Positions 11,417 through 24,740 of a stretch of 64,000 bases of DNA are shown here, one piece after another. The first letter of the stretch is position 1. Every line of letters begins with the position of its first letter. The stretch comes from Ottelia alismoides (taxonomy: Eukaryota > Streptophyta > Magnoliopsida > Alismatales > Hydrocharitaceae), in NCBI GenBank assembly GCA_037367405.1, contig JAZKJV010010530.1:583982-647981 (forward strand), in the 5' to 3' direction. The position numbers and the translations under genes are program-made. Below the pieces are notes generated by a model that saw nothing but the letters and a program-made list of their open reading frames with translations, ran no database searches and was not told where the DNA came from.

Positions 11417-13061
11417 TACAAGTATTTAGAAATTACACTAACCTAAGAACTAACTTTAGAAATTAAACCCGAAACTAAGATGCTCATTAAAAATTACACT
11501 AAAACACTAAATACATCTGCTCGTACCTACAAGGATAGTGAGTAGAAGGCCTGCACTGAAATAAGCTTGAAGTGATGCTGGATTGCACCTTCGCCACCTT
11601 CTTCTCCACACTGACACCTCCATAAGGTTGTTGGTGTCACCAGGAACCTCTAGTGATCCGAGGATAGGGGTTATGAAAGTGTAAAGGGGATCAAACTTAA
11701 GAAGGTAGAGGAAGGTCCTTATTTATGGACATGGTTAAGGGCAAAAAGGGGAGAGGATGGCATAAAGTGGAGTGAAGGTAGGTGAGATCTAATGCAACAG
11801 TATGGACGAGGGAGGAACAAGATCATGGTGGTCTCAAGGTGGAAGAGGGTAATGGTGATGGCGTAGAAATGGGGGAAGAGAGCTCCCTCATGAATCTAAC
11901 AAAATTCAAAAGCGAAGAACAATTGACTAGTATGATAACAATCAATGGCCTCTAGTTTGTCCATGTGGACTAACCGGAAAGGCAGGTACTAATTATCTTA
12001 GAAATTAGGTTAAAATTTATAAATTCTTTTATTAGTTAAAAGTCAAAACAAAAAATGCTTCTTAGTTTATGTACTTTTTATGGATATTTTAATTTTTTTA
12101 ATCTTTTTTATTAGGAGCTAATTTTTACAATATATACATAGTATATTTACATATATTTTAAGTATTTTATTTTTATTTTGTATTTTTTATATTATTATTA
12201 CATTTACATATTTATACATATATAATATATTTAAATACATATTAAAATATTTTTATTTTATTTCTCTGATTTATTTATATACTTAAATAAACATGTGTAT
12301 ATACAACATAGGTATAATATACCTATATATATTATGTTTATATTTTGAAAATATTTAAAATAATATTCACAAGTATTTAAAAATATAGGAAAGTTGAAAA
12401 TATAAAAGATAAATTAAATGAATAAAATACAAAACTATACATTACAACGAGACCCTAGAAATTAGACTTTTGTATCTTAAATCCATTTTTAACACACATC
12501 ACAAGATTGATAATTTAATTTTCAATACAATGGAGGTGATTTTGATAAATTTTGATCTTATATGGATAATATATTGATTTGCGAAGTTCAGATTTCAGCT
12601 TTTTCATCTGTGTGTCCCTGTTGCACTGTACATTAATTTTTTGGGACTTATTTTTATAATGTACTACGTATTTTTATGTGCTAATTTCTTATAGAATATT
12701 TTTTATTTGAGTGTATAAAATGATAAATAAAATCAAGGAAAATTTTGGTATTTAAGAAGTGAGAATTGGGGTTTCTATATACAATATATACTCTTATCTC
12801 CCCATACTCTGTTCCTTATCGACTAAGTCAATACTGACTCAATTTTAAGGTTTAGGATCTTTCAGTATCTTTGCTACTTCATTCATTTTTCTTTTATTTT
12901 TTGTTTATTACCTTATTTTGTATTTAAATACAATATTAATGTATTATATAGAGGTGAATCATGAATGTTAATTTATACAATTTATTTGTATTTACATGTG
13001 TTTTTGATCCGGATTTAAATATAAAAAGGAAGAATAAAGGTATATGAATGGATATTCATCA
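11417..13061 (-). repeat. truncated Athila-type LTR, 5' part
   Basis: On the minus strand it starts at 13061 with the family head TGATGAATA, loop TCC, ATTCATA. It runs through AT-rich U3-like DNA, a TATA-like CCATAAATAAGG near 11735 and a GC-richer leader, and then stops at about 11417. 11900-12680 aligns with 23880-24650, which is in the same orientation. There is no purine tract before its head, so it is either a nested insertion or the result of a deletion. Confidence 0.6.
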
Positions 13062-13576
13062 TAACTGCAGTAGGTGTGCATCTCTTTACAAATGGCATTG
13101 TAGCTATGACATTCTCTTTACAAAGCCATGCCATTTCAACATAATCTTTATGAATCTTCTTAGTGATGCAATTTATTGTCGTTAGAGCATGAGCAAAATG
13201 GATTGAAACAATAGGAGAAGAAGACGAAGAATGAGACTCATAAACTGAAACATGTTTCTTTGTGTTCAGTTAAATCTTGTTATTCATACATGAATCTTTG
13301 TCATACAACTTGGAATTAGAAAAAATTTTGTCTACTACATGTTGGGGAATATCTGATATGGGTATATCCTCCTTAAAAGAAGGTACAAGGTCCTCCGTAG
13401 ACTCTAAATCAACATATCCATCTCGTTGTGTTCTTCTCCTCATCCTCTGTCTACCTTGAGATGATCTCCTCAATCTCTATTGAAGGGGATGATGTGTCTA
13501 GTAACTATCATCTTCCACCTCTGAAGTCTCCTCATGAGAGCCTCAGACTTATCCCTCTCCATGCCCCTCGGCCCGT
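13062..13576 (-). pseudogene. gag-protease spacer of an old Athila-like element
   Basis: The minus-strand frame 13270-13473 matches 469-620 of element 1 (ES.EDL.P, VVDKI, SKL, KDSCM). Homology continues past its stop through a serine-rich run to about 13080 and, at the DNA level, upstream to 13576. The region continues on the far side of the solo LTR at 16471. The protease and everything 3' of it are missing, replaced by the LTR head at 13061. Confidence 0.7.
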
Positions 13577-16470
13577 TGACGAGTCGCAAAATACGTGATA
13601 TAATTTGTATTCGTTGTAATATGTGTACTTAACGATTCAATCAGAACCGAGAGAAGATCTCCGTGAAGAGTGTCTCACTGGGGTCGAACACAGGGAAGAA
13701 AAGGAACAACTTGAGATTAATTTGAAAATTTAGTTCTAGGCTTCCAATGCGGATTTTTTTTAATTTTTTATGCAAAAAGAATGCAAATGCAGGTGAATTA
13801 AGTTACTAAGAAATCACACAAGTTAGCCAAATTAATTTTAATGTCAAATTAATCCAATTCAGCTAAATTATATTTTTCCTTGAATCCTAATCCAGTGATG
13901 AATGAAAGATACATTTTTTTGTATTTTAAGGAATTAAAATGCAACAACTAAAAATGCACACTTTTTATGGGTATTTTTGCAATTTTCACATAATCAATAA
14001 GCAAAAATCATGAAACATTTACTGGAATATAAACATGATCAGGATGCTACAATAATTTTTTGGAATTTTTGACAAGATATGGATTTTTTATGGATATTTT
14101 AGTGAAAACAGAGTGATAGTGAGTAAATAATTCCTAATTAATCCGCAATATCAAATTAATCAGAGTGTGAATTATCTCAAAAAGATATGTCCATATGGAA
14201 TCCAGGAGACTTGAAATTTTATGAAAAGGATTTATGTGGATTTAATTAAAAATCAAATATGAAAATCACTCTATGATTTATTTCAGATACAAGATAACTC
14301 CACTTTGGATGAAATTTGGGCAGTAATTCAAACGTATTTAAAGGCATCATATGAAAGTTTTCAAGAATTTTTAGAGCAACCATGAGTTAGATATCAATTT
14401 AAGAGTCCAGATTGAGTAAAATATGAAGAATTTCAATTAAACAATTTTAATTAATTACCTAAATATCATAAAAATACAAATAAGTATTCATAATGTAGAG
14501 AATTAGTTGCTCAACACAATGTCATTTTTCATTGAATAAAACGACGCAAGATGGATGTCCAAATTACTATATGAACAGAGGGTTGTCTGTATAAATTCCA
14601 GAAAACAACTTACAAAAGAAAACATGCACATGGACGAAATTGTAATTAAAAAATCATAGAAGAACATACATGCAATGTTTACAAAAAAAATAAACCTTCT
14701 TCTTCTTAAGCCGGTAGCGAGCGGCTAGGGCGCACGGGGAAAGCTTGGACGGGGTGGCGCGGTCGTGCGCAGGCGCACGGAGGGGGCGGGGGCAGCGACG
14801 CACGGTCTCGCACAGACCGATGTGCGAGTCGGATGCGGGGGGCTGACGGCATTCGGCGGGGGTTCGTGGACGAGCTGCGACGGTGGAGGTCGTTGTAGGG
14901 GTTGCGCTTGGGCTGCAACAGGGGCGCGTGACCACGGAGACGCTACGGCGGAGGGGGCGCGGGCGGCTGGAGCTGCGCTGGTGGCTTGCGTGGTGCTGCA
15001 GGCGGTGGCCGGCGAGTGCTAGGGGCATCGCCTGCTGCACGTGTTTTTGTTTTTTTCGATTTTTTTGATTTTTTGTAATAAAGAAACTTGTTTTGTTGTT
15101 TTGGTTTTTTTATTTTTTTGTTTTGTTAATCAGGGGATGTACATGATGGGGAAAAATGTTGTGGTGGTGGTAGAGATGATAAACAATGGAATCTATGTAG
15201 GTGTTGATATGATGTGGAGGAAAATGCAACACTAAAAAGTAAAACAATGGTAAAAAATTGAAAGATAAATTACTTACAATGAACGCAGACCGCCTTGAGA
15301 TTGCTCAAGAAGAGCAAGATCTTCGCTCGAATCGCCGACGAGCCATGAGCTCAAGTAGCGCGCGAGTGTGGCTGCGAAGTTGACCAAAAAGCCAACAGAT
15401 CTCACCGGAGATAGGGTTGTCGTCGCTCGACCGCGGTTGCGTCGCTGTCACCGATTCAATTCTGGGAACTAGGCTCTCCTCACATAATGATGGATCAAGT
15501 GCAAACTGAGGAGGATGAGATGTATATAAAGAGGATGAAATGAGAGGTTATTAAAGTGGTGGGAGGTTATATTAATAATGGATTTGAATGGGAGGTTTAA
15601 AAAATGGTGGGGTTGAATGGAGGTTGGTGGTAGAATGGAGTTGAATGGTGGTTATTATAGAAAATGAAAAATAAATAAAGGAAAATAAAATGAAATAAAG
15701 TAGGCTACTTTAAATACAACAAAAAATATAAAGAAGGAAAAATAGTGGAGAATTTACAAAGGAATACATACAACATGTACATTTTTTTGTTTGCTTTTCT
15801 AATACGTATTTTTTTATCTTTTTAATAAGAGATATTTACAATGAAAAAAATACAATAAAATACTACAATCAAAATACAACACAGTCATGATTTTTTTTGT
15901 ATTTTAGTAATTAGGAAAGTAAAAATAAAAAAATGAAGAAAGAGATATATACAAAATATACAATGTACATCTATGTCCCAAAATGCAACTTTTGCAAATG
16001 AGCTCCGATTTTAATGAAACTACTTCCGTTGGATAGATAATTTTCTAACTTGAACTTTAAAAGTTTTGATGAATTTGGAGTTCATACGGAGCGAAAATAT
16101 GGCCTGGAAGTTGGACATTACGGTTTTTTCTCTTTGGGATCTAGGAGCATTTATTTAAGGTGAAATTTGTTTTGTATTTTTGTATTTTTATGTACATTGT
16201 TATGAATAAGTTAGAGAAAGAATTAGCCAAAAAGGAATCGAAATGAAATTATTAAAAATACATGAAGTTTTGGGTCATTTACATGTGAAAAACTCCTTTA
16301 ATGCTTTTTATTGTTAATTTATTTTGTACAATCTAATATAAAATATTTAGTGTGTTTTATTTAAAAGAGTCATTTTGTTAATTTATTTATTTTATGGACA
16401 TTTAATTGAGAATTTGCTCAGGGAATTCGCTAAGATCAAGATATTGAGATGATGAATCGCAGATTCATCA
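13577..16470 (-). repeat. solo LTR with 5-bp target duplication
   Basis: A 2.9-kb LTR read on minus. The head at 16470 is a perfect 9-bp hairpin (TGATGAATC, loop TGC, GATTCATCA) and the end is GACTCGTCA. It is flanked by CCCGT (13572-13576) and CCTGT (16471-16475), a 5-bp target duplication with one transition. The sequences on either side join into one continuous match to element 1 (about 310-470). This shows insertion into another element followed by LTR-LTR recombination. It contains a TATA box (TTTATATAC), the GGTGAGATC leader motif and a GC-rich core (14700-15040). Confidence 0.85.
15390..15532 (-). promoter_or_regulatory. LTR core promoter and leader splice donor, solo LTR
   Basis: On the minus strand CTCTTTATATACATC (about 15519-15533) is a TATA-box match aligned with that of element 1. 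About 120 bases downstream comes CTCCGGTGAGATC (about 15390-15405), the conserved splice-donor-like site. Confidence 0.5.
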
Positions 16471-17770
16471 CCTGTCAGATACGACCTCAATCCTTATGTT
16501 CACGATTGGCATATGGTTAACATTATCAACTTGGAGAATCTCATGCTCAGATTGTAGTGAATAAAAGAAGTATACATGATCATACTGATGATATGTCTTG
16601 TTCAGACTATTGAGGTTAGCCTGAACTTGGGCAAGAATGGATGTAGAAGGTGCAGACTACTCATCCTACCAATGGGATATGCGGTTGATGTCAACCCACA
16701 TATCATGTTTTCATTCATTTAGGAATGAAGATCCTCGAGAATCTAGCACTGACAATCAATGGGACTTAATAAAGAGGAATGTTGTTGTCATAAAGAAGGG
16801 AATCGTATTGTTGTCTCAATTGTTGGCAATGGGAGGCTCATGTGCTTGATTATGAAGGAATGGGTGTAGGGGTGAAGCTGGTGTTGTGGAAGGTCAATGG
16901 ACACTGATTAGATTGACAGTCCCCCATCCCTGCATGTTTGTTGGAAGGATCCATAGTATACCATACACCATTCACCCCCCACGCTTGAGGAGGCTCCTCC
17001 AAGACTATCTTCACTAATGGATGTTGCTGGAAAGGTTCGACAAAGGGGTGGTCCTCTGCCCATGACTGGGGTGGCGCTAACAATTGCATCTCTTGAACAT
17101 GATGTACTCAGTATATAGGAGCAGCAGATTCATGCACAATATCTATATTCATCTTACATACCTTCTCAGATAAATCCTCCATCTGTTATGACAACTTGGA
17201 AAAACTCTATAGCTCATTCATTCTCTTGTCAAACCGCTCGACTAATATCAACTTGTCAACAATGATTTCCATACTGGGAATAAAGACCTTAGTGATATCG
17301 ACTACATCCTTTGTGCCCCTCTCCTTGGATAGGAGTGAAAGAGAGAACTCAGTGTACGCCCTGCTGGCGGTCTGTGAGCAGCTCATCTTTGCCATCTGCT
17401 CGAATACCTTCCATACGACATCTACACCATGTGAAGTATATTTTCCCCACAGGCAATACTCATTAAACCTTGCATCTCAAGGTTGAGACTATTATATAAA
17501 GAATGGACCAAAATGATATTCTACATACCATGACATGGACACTTCTATAGGAGGACCTTGAATCTCTCTAATGTATCATAAAATGGCTCATTAGGCAACA
17601 GAGAGAAACTTGTGATGTTTGTCCTCATTTGATTATTTCTACTCAGAGGGTAGAACTTCTTTAAGAACAAGTCCTTAAACTAAGGAATGTATAAGATTCT
17701 TCAAGGTCATCCCATTGTACTTTGTCAAAAATGATAAGAAATACGATTTTAACTCATACTCTATCTATGA
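16471..17770 (-). pseudogene. decayed Athila-type gag
   Basis: Gag forms the particle that packages the RNA. On the minus strand at about 17500-17690 it reads LKDLFLKKFYPLSRNNQM, then ITSFSLLPNEPFYDTLERFK, the central motif of Athila Gag. The following CPCHGM and EMQGLMSIACGENI blocks carry stops. 17207-17395 holds a helical, coiled-coil-like stretch (VDKLILVERFDKRMNEL). 16850-17089 is a proline-rich tail. It joins the fragment at 13062-13576 once the solo LTR is removed. The polyprotein is non-functional. Confidence 0.75.
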
Positions 17771-19430
17771 TTGGACTAGACTTAACCAATTATAAACTCT
17801 ATACTGCCTAGGGTTGTATTTTGCATCCATCGGCACATCCGTATCAACATTAAGTTGACATATATTGCTTTAAATAATGCATTTTGTTGCTCGGATTCTA
17901 CCAACCTTGCTAGTATCATATGTAGTGGATCCTCACATTCATTCTTATCATTATGTTTCTTTTAAGGCATAAATCTTCTGAGGTACATTCATCAGAAAAT
18001 GGGTTTAGGTTAGCAAAAGAGGTGGAAATAAAATCGAACTCATTGAGGTGAATGTCTTCCTTGGTGAGAAGGGAAGAGAGAAAGATATTGGTTAGTGTGT
18101 GACCATCCCCTATGTGAGTGCCCTGGACTAAGGGTCATGAGTCTAGGGAGGTTTAGCAAGTGAGATATCATGGATTGCAGAAGACAATCTTTAGGGATTT
18201 CAACGAGTGGTCCGCAGTTCAAAAAAATTTCCTCCAACTATTCATTTTCAATTTCAAGAGAATTCCTATGAGCACGATGAATCATGGAGATGTTAGTACT
18301 ACAGTTGCACTAGAATGTATGAGACTAAACAGACACAATTCAAACACAATACAAATCCTTTACGTTCAGCAACTTCACACAAGAAGGCCATAAGAGTTCG
18401 ATGAACTGTCTTTTCAATTTTAGTTGGTGGTAGAATAATCTTATGAGTACATTACACACATGATGTCGCCTTAGACCCAGTGGTGTTCTTGATAGCTTCA
18501 AAACAAAAAGTTGATCTTCTCGGGCTGTCGGGTTTCAGTATCACATCTTAAGATGACTACCAGGCTTACACAACAAAAACGTATATTCTCGGGTTGAATG
18601 AAAGCCCTTGCAACTCTCAAATCCACAAAAGTAAAAAATGGAGACTTATGGGGCAAGTCCTGGTATTTGGGCTCTAATCTTAGTGGCTTCATCCTCACCC
18701 ACTCTGTCTAGGGGTAAGTACATGTGAATAAAGAGGGCTTTCTGAACATATAATACAAGTATTCATTTTATTCCAAGTTAGATTAATCGATTTGGTCAAA
18801 TCAATCTCGATTTTATTACTTATGGTTATCACTAAAGTTAATGTAAACACAACAGAGTAATCTCCAAACAAGCAGTTCCTTTTCTTTCAATCTGAAGTTA
18901 TAAACTCAATATAAGAAAGTAAAAAAACAGAAAGCAGGTAAAGAATCAATGATGCATGCAGTCATTAGAAGTACTTATAGTGTTTGACTACACTCTCCAC
19001 ACGGATGCATAAGTGAATTTTTAAAATTTAATTGATATGATATGCAAGTTGAGAATCCTTACCTATAACATAAGTTCTATTAACAGGGAAAAAATCGAAT
19101 TTAGTTTGAGCTGAGTAAAATGTAGTTATGCATGTTTAATTAATGAATCTTAAGATGTTGTGAATCTTAAGATGTGTTAGTGTGGATAAATTACGATTAG
19201 CACATTCAAAAAGACCTAGATAAAATTCTAATCATGTGCCTAATTCTAAATTATGCCACTCAAGTCGAGCCCCACCATCGTAGAGGATGAAACATGTCTC
19301 GACACACTCAACTCAAAGAATTAAATCATCTCTTTTTTACAAACACATGCTCTTAAACAAGAGCCACTGTAAATAGGAAATTATATTACAAATAATAATT
19401 ACAACACAATTACACAACAATAGTTAACAT
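17771..19430 (-). other. upstream of gag, unresolved
   Basis: No recognisable coding domain. By position this should be the N-terminal gag and leader of the old minus-strand element, but I find no tRNA-Asp primer site or LTR end. From about 19240 the sequence could instead be 3' untranslated DNA of the exon-like segment at 19437-19523. Confidence 0.3.
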
Positions 19431-19436
19431 CTCCTA

Positions 19437-19523
19437 CTAAAAGTAGTTGATTTCATCTTCTCTCAGCTTGAGCTCCGAGCTCATCGCCTCCGCATTAGCT
19501 TGATTGAGTTGGATCAATGGGCC
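19437..19523 (-). pseudogene. possible orphan last exon
   Basis: On the minus strand a T-rich stretch ends TTTTGACAG, a good 3' splice site. It is followed by 28 codons and a TAG. The peptide begins GPLIQLNQ and ends SSELKLREDEINYF, a charged, helix-like C-terminus. Codon use (GCG, GAG, TCG, CTC, AAG) is GC-rich and unlike the surrounding AT-rich repeats. No upstream exon is found; 19740 onward is LTR. It could be a gene fragment cut off by transposons, a captured fragment, or chance. I do not recognise the family. Confidence 0.3.
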
Positions 19524-19739
19524 CTGTCAAAATAATTTTAAGATTAGAAATTTCAAAGAGATAATAAACTATATAACAATACGCATAGACAAACCAAACA
19601 AATAAACAAACAAGTCGACAATGCTATGAAAAGCCAATGCGAAGAACACTTCACCAAAATTTCACTAAAAATCACTTAATTAGATATATATATACACAAT
19701 TTTTTACACTAACAATCCATGTCCCCAGCAATGATGAAA

Positions 19740-20960
19740 TCTAATTATTCACCAAGTGTCTATCTTAATTGTATTGTATTGTAATATGATCACTTAACAA
19801 TTTATTAGAACTGAGCGAGACTCTCTTTGAAGAGGGCTCGGTTTAATTTAAACGTAACATGTATAGGTTCGAACAAAATGACACGATATATTAGTTCATA
19901 TGATATGATTTTAAATGCCTAGATTAAGTTATTTATTAGCGAAATTTCGGTAAAGATTGCATAATAAAATGTATCCATGTTATTTTTATAGAATTTTAAT
20001 ATACAATCCAATATTGATGCTACAAAATGCAGTTATGCATCACATCACACAACACACAAATGAACAATACACTAAGACTAAATTCCTCTTAATTATGTTC
20101 TAATCAAGACATCCTATTAAATAACTCAACACTTTGATAATAGAAATAAGCTCTAATTTTATCGATGATAAAGATGAACCTAGATATTCAACTCCTACAT
20201 CACTTATTTCACATAAGACTCTTAGTAATACACCTAAAAGAGAGAATAATAAGTCTAAATCTTATCTAAATGAATTAAGCTTCACAAAAAAACTTTCATT
20301 GAATAAAATGAACATAGATGCAACAAATAGCAATATAATCAAGTCATTTTACACAATATAATTCTCTAAATTTTTAAGTAATAAGTGTTGATCATAATAA
20401 AGAATCAATTGTGCCACGTTAAAGAGCATCACGAGAGGTTTCCAATCAGATCAAAATCATATTAATCAGATTCAAGATGAAGAAGATATCAAATTTTCAA
20501 TACAATGGCTTATACGCAAATAAACATGAGTTAAAAACATGTAAAACATTACAAAACAATCCAAACAAGGCTTAAATACAATAAAAAGAAACTGATAGGA
20601 TTACCCCGATATTTCCTCAAAGCCATGGGGATATTTATGAGAATAATGAAAGCCAACAAGATAATGATGTAAATAGCCTAGATGAATCACATGTGGGGCA
20701 CATGAGATTTAGGTTCGAGCAGGTGGCTTATGGCATTAGCCATATGGAGATTGATGGCTCTTCAGCTTAGTTGTGGATGGACACGATGTGGTAGGGTAGG
20801 ATCAAACATCTTCGGATGCTTCTGGACAGTAGGATCAACATCGATTGGGTGAGGTCTAATGGTGACTCTTGTGTAGAAGGGAAGTATCCTCCTCCATAGT
20901 AGGCGGCAGATAGGTCACACTCTAGCGAAGGGCAGTGATGATAAGGATCGACTTGGGGTT
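19740..20960 (-). repeat. LTR fragment, 3' half
   Basis: Minus orientation. A TTCGAAC motif near 19870 corresponds to the TTCGACC block that lies close to the 3' end of LTRs in this family, and 20600-20960 is the GC-richer core. The 5' half is absent. There are no credible genes; the short frame at 20134-20361 is AT-rich chance. Confidence 0.4.
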
Positions 20961-23900
20961 CCTAAGAAGGTTGGAACACTAATTGTTTTGGCGATTAATC
21001 CTCAATCAATTAACAACGAATCCATAGTATGATAAATAAATCAATAAATACGAAGTGTGAGTCAAAGTTTATTATTACTCTACTATAGATGTGTATAGGT
21101 GTAAGTATGATAGAGTAACGAGCACAGGGAGTAAGTGGTAGATTGTTATAATTATTAATTAACTATTCCTAATAACTATTTATTTTATATATTATTTATT
21201 ATTGTTTGTTTTTTCTTATTTTATGTGGACTTTAATGATATTAATTTTTATGGAATTTTATCCTCTATTTTTTTATATTTTGAAATTTTATATTTTTATT
21301 TTTTTAGATTCTGCAAAATTTTAGTTTCTTTTTAATTTTTAAAATGAGATATATTTATATTTAGATGTAATAATGATATTATATATTAAAAGTAATATAT
21401 AGTATATATAACATGGGATTTGGAAAATTGCACCAAGGTGGAACTTTACACGCACCGGTGCCACAAAAAGTATATTTTTTAATTTTTTAAATGAAATAAT
21501 CTGGGATTTAGATCACTAAATATCACTAAGATATCATGCTAAATTCAACTTAACTCGAGCATTGTAACCCATCCATCAAGACTGTGAAATTTTAACGGTC
21601 TCAAAATTAATGAAATCTAGCCCTTCTAGATGGACATGTTAGGGGTGTCTTCTTTATATGAAATTTAAAACACATATTCCACTAATAATTTCAAGTAAAT
21701 CTACCAACGTTTCATTTAAAAAAGGAACATTTATGGCTCCAACGCATCAATAGTAACATACACCTTAAAGCAATCTGCGCAATCTCATATAGTATACATA
21801 GGGTATTTATATTTTAAAATATATCAAAATACACTCAAAATACAAGAAATAAAATATTTTTGTTTTTTTACATTTTCTCTATTTTTGGTAATTTTTATAG
21901 ATTTTTTGATAATATGTAGATAATTTAAAATAATAAATATAGTAAAATAGTAAAAAATAGATATTCGAGATTGCTTTAGGTCTAATAAATATAAATAAGC
22001 CCAAAATTCACCAAAAACTATTTCTTAATGTATAATACATATAATAAAAAAATTCACGAACAATACTAATATTTTTGGAATTTTCTTTAATTTTTGTTAA
22101 ATTTTATAAAGTTTTAGGGTTTTATGATTTTTAGGTTTCATATTTTATTTTTTTAGTGTTTTTGGATATGTGGTAATAGATATTATATAGAAAAGGAATA
22201 TTTAGATGAGTTTTTCTAATTTTATGGGTTTTAATATTTAAACAATAGGAAAGTGCTTCTTTTATATTTTAATAAATAGGAAAATTAATTAAAATGTCAT
22301 ACAAAAAAGAGATGTGATCAAGCAATATTACATGCACTTATATTAATTTTCCTACAATTTTTCAAGCAATAAAACTAATTATAATGCATAAATTAAAGGA
22401 CAATAAAAGGTTACAAGAAAAAAGACCTATTTGCAATTTTCATAAACATATATTTCATTTAATAAGATGTCCCAAAATTATAAGGGCATATGAGAAATTT
22501 AGGCAATGCCCCATGTGATCCTACATATGAGGTGAAAGGACCTAAAATAAACAAAAAGTGTGAGGCCCTACTTGCAATTTTTACACAAAATATTACATTG
22601 ATTTAAATATTTGTAGACCTTCTTAGAAATACAAAATATAGAAGGCGATAAGTGTAATACATATCAGGGAAGCATGTGGATGAAGCGTAGGGCACGATCA
22701 GAGAGTCGGTGATGCGCCACATGGGTTCACTTGAATCTGGACGACCAGGGAAGTGCATCGCTTTGTTTGAATTTGACAGCCCAGATTTGGTTTGGCGTGA
22801 AGCTTGCATCTAACAGCTTTGAGGGCAGGTCGAAGGAAAGGGGAAGAACTTCTTCTCCATCGAGCTTTGATCCTTGATTTCTCCTTTCTCTGATGGTTTT
22901 CGGCTGAGTTGACCAACCTTGCAGCTTCTTGACATCCGTTCGCACCAGCAGGAGCTCCAGTTAAGTCCAAGACTCCTCGGAGGATGTCTGACGATGCCCT
23001 CTTCTCTAAGCACATGGTGAATGAGTCATTTATCCAATCTAACTCCCAGGTGCTTCCTCTGTAGATATTTCCTGTACAAGAGGATTGGTGGCTCAAAGAT
23101 AAGCATCATCAAGTGAAGATGAAACTAAGATGCAGACGGGGAGTGTGAATAAGGATCTTCAATGATGTATGTGGTGGAGCAGATATTAGAATCTTGATTT
23201 GTGTAGAATCGAGGAGACTCGATGGCTCGAAGAGGAAGAAAAGATGAAGATGGATGTGCTGAGATGAGTAGAGTGGATAGAAACATATGAATCCTGAATA
23301 AGACAATGGTGGTCAGAGCTTAGCTCCAGTCAACTCGATTGAGCTAATTAAGGCCAATGATAAGGAAATGCATCAAATAAAAATATGAAACTAAATGTAG
23401 GAAGTAAAATCTACACTAAAAGTGATTAAAATAGCTCATACCTTCTAGAGAGGCCAAGTAGTAGAGGTTGTCAGAGGTGCCTCCAACGAGGGATGGATCA
23501 CACTCTCTACAGCTTATTTGTGCCATAAATGGCGAGGTAATCTCCCTGTGATGATGATGACCTCTAGCCCTAGTATTTCTTGGGGTTACAACACAAAGAG
23601 GGGATCAAAAATCGAAGGGAAGAATGGATGTTGTTATTTATGTGTAAGTCATGAGGGTCTAAAGATCACATGTTTCTAATCGAATCGACAATAGTTTAAT
23701 GATCCTAAAGGTGTAGTGATGTGGGTGGTTGTATTAGGAATAGTTTTTATGAAGAAATTAAGATCCATCGAGCATCAGATCGTCCTCAAAAGTTTGGGGA
23801 AGATGGCCTCCTCGTGACTATAACAGGAGTCAGAGGCCCAGACGTAGTTGACTGAGGGTCGACAAATGGTCACCTCACATTGGTCCACGTAGGATCACAA

Positions 23901-24740
23901 AGTGACAATGGAAGATAAAAGGTTTATTAATTCTATAATAAATAATAAATGATTTTATTAAATAAAACTTAAAACATAAAAAATTCTTTTATTTTTGTAA
24001 ACTATTTTATGGGCATTTTTATTTATTTTTACAACATCATTTATTAGGTGCTAATTTTTACAATTATAAATATATGTATATTTACCTATATTTGGGGTAA
24101 TTTATATTTATTTTGTATTTTAAATTTTTAATATCATATGTACATATTTTATATATTTATAATATAATTAAATAGATATTTGCATAACTCTATTTTATTT
24201 GCATGTTTTTATTTACATACCTAAAATAAATATATGTATATACATTATAGAATAATATAGTTATATATTCTATAATATTATATATTTTATTGTATTTTTA
24301 ATGCTTTTATTTTATATTTATGATTTTAATATATTTCAAATAATATGCAGTTATTAAAAAATATAAGATGAGTAAAAATATAAAGAATAAAATATGTGAA
24401 TAAAATATACATATACATAGTACAATGGGACCCTATAAAAATCGCCTTTTGTATCGATAACTCAATTTTCAATGAAAGTATCTTCATTAAATAGATAATT
24501 TGATTTTAAATACAATGGAGGTGAGTTTGGTTAATTTTGAGTTTGTATGGAGAAGATGTTGATATGTAAATTACATATTGCGGTTTTTTCATATGCGTGT
24601 CCCAGTTTTACAATGCATTATTTTTATGTGCAATTATTTTTATAATTTTATATGTGATTTTATGTACAAGCTTCATGTATATTATTTTATATCTCTCTTT
24701 GATATCTTAACTTTTTTGCTATAGGTTTTATCATTTTTTG
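20961..24740 (-). repeat. Athila-type LTR, 5'-truncated, with possible MITE
   Basis: Minus orientation. 23880-24650 aligns with 11900-12680 (shared landmarks: GGGACCCT, ACAATGGAGGTGA, GTGTCCC). GC-rich core at about 22640-23600, with a TATA-like ATAAATAAC near 23630. The end near 21110 has a CCCTGTGCTCG motif, the counterpart of CCCTGTGTTCGACC. The head hairpin is missing. An insertion may lie at 21434-21775. Confidence 0.5.
21434..21775 (+). mobile_element. possible small inverted-repeat transposon (MITE)
   Basis: The left end AAGGTGGAACTTTACACGC and the reverse complement of the right end (AAGGTGTATGTTACTATTG) form an imperfect terminal repeat of about 40 bp, which continues with GGTGCCACAAAA versus GGAGCCATAAAT. 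It is non-coding and about 340 bp. I cannot settle a target duplication, so the superfamily is open. Confidence 0.35.

Noticed and set aside
14654..15068. Four overlapping ORFs, Arg/Ala/Pro-rich
   Set aside because: GC-rich core of the solo LTR; no domain, open on both strands because of composition.
22698..23096. 132-codon minus ORF
   Set aside because: Inside an LTR leader/core; no known domain and no conservation with related LTRs seen.
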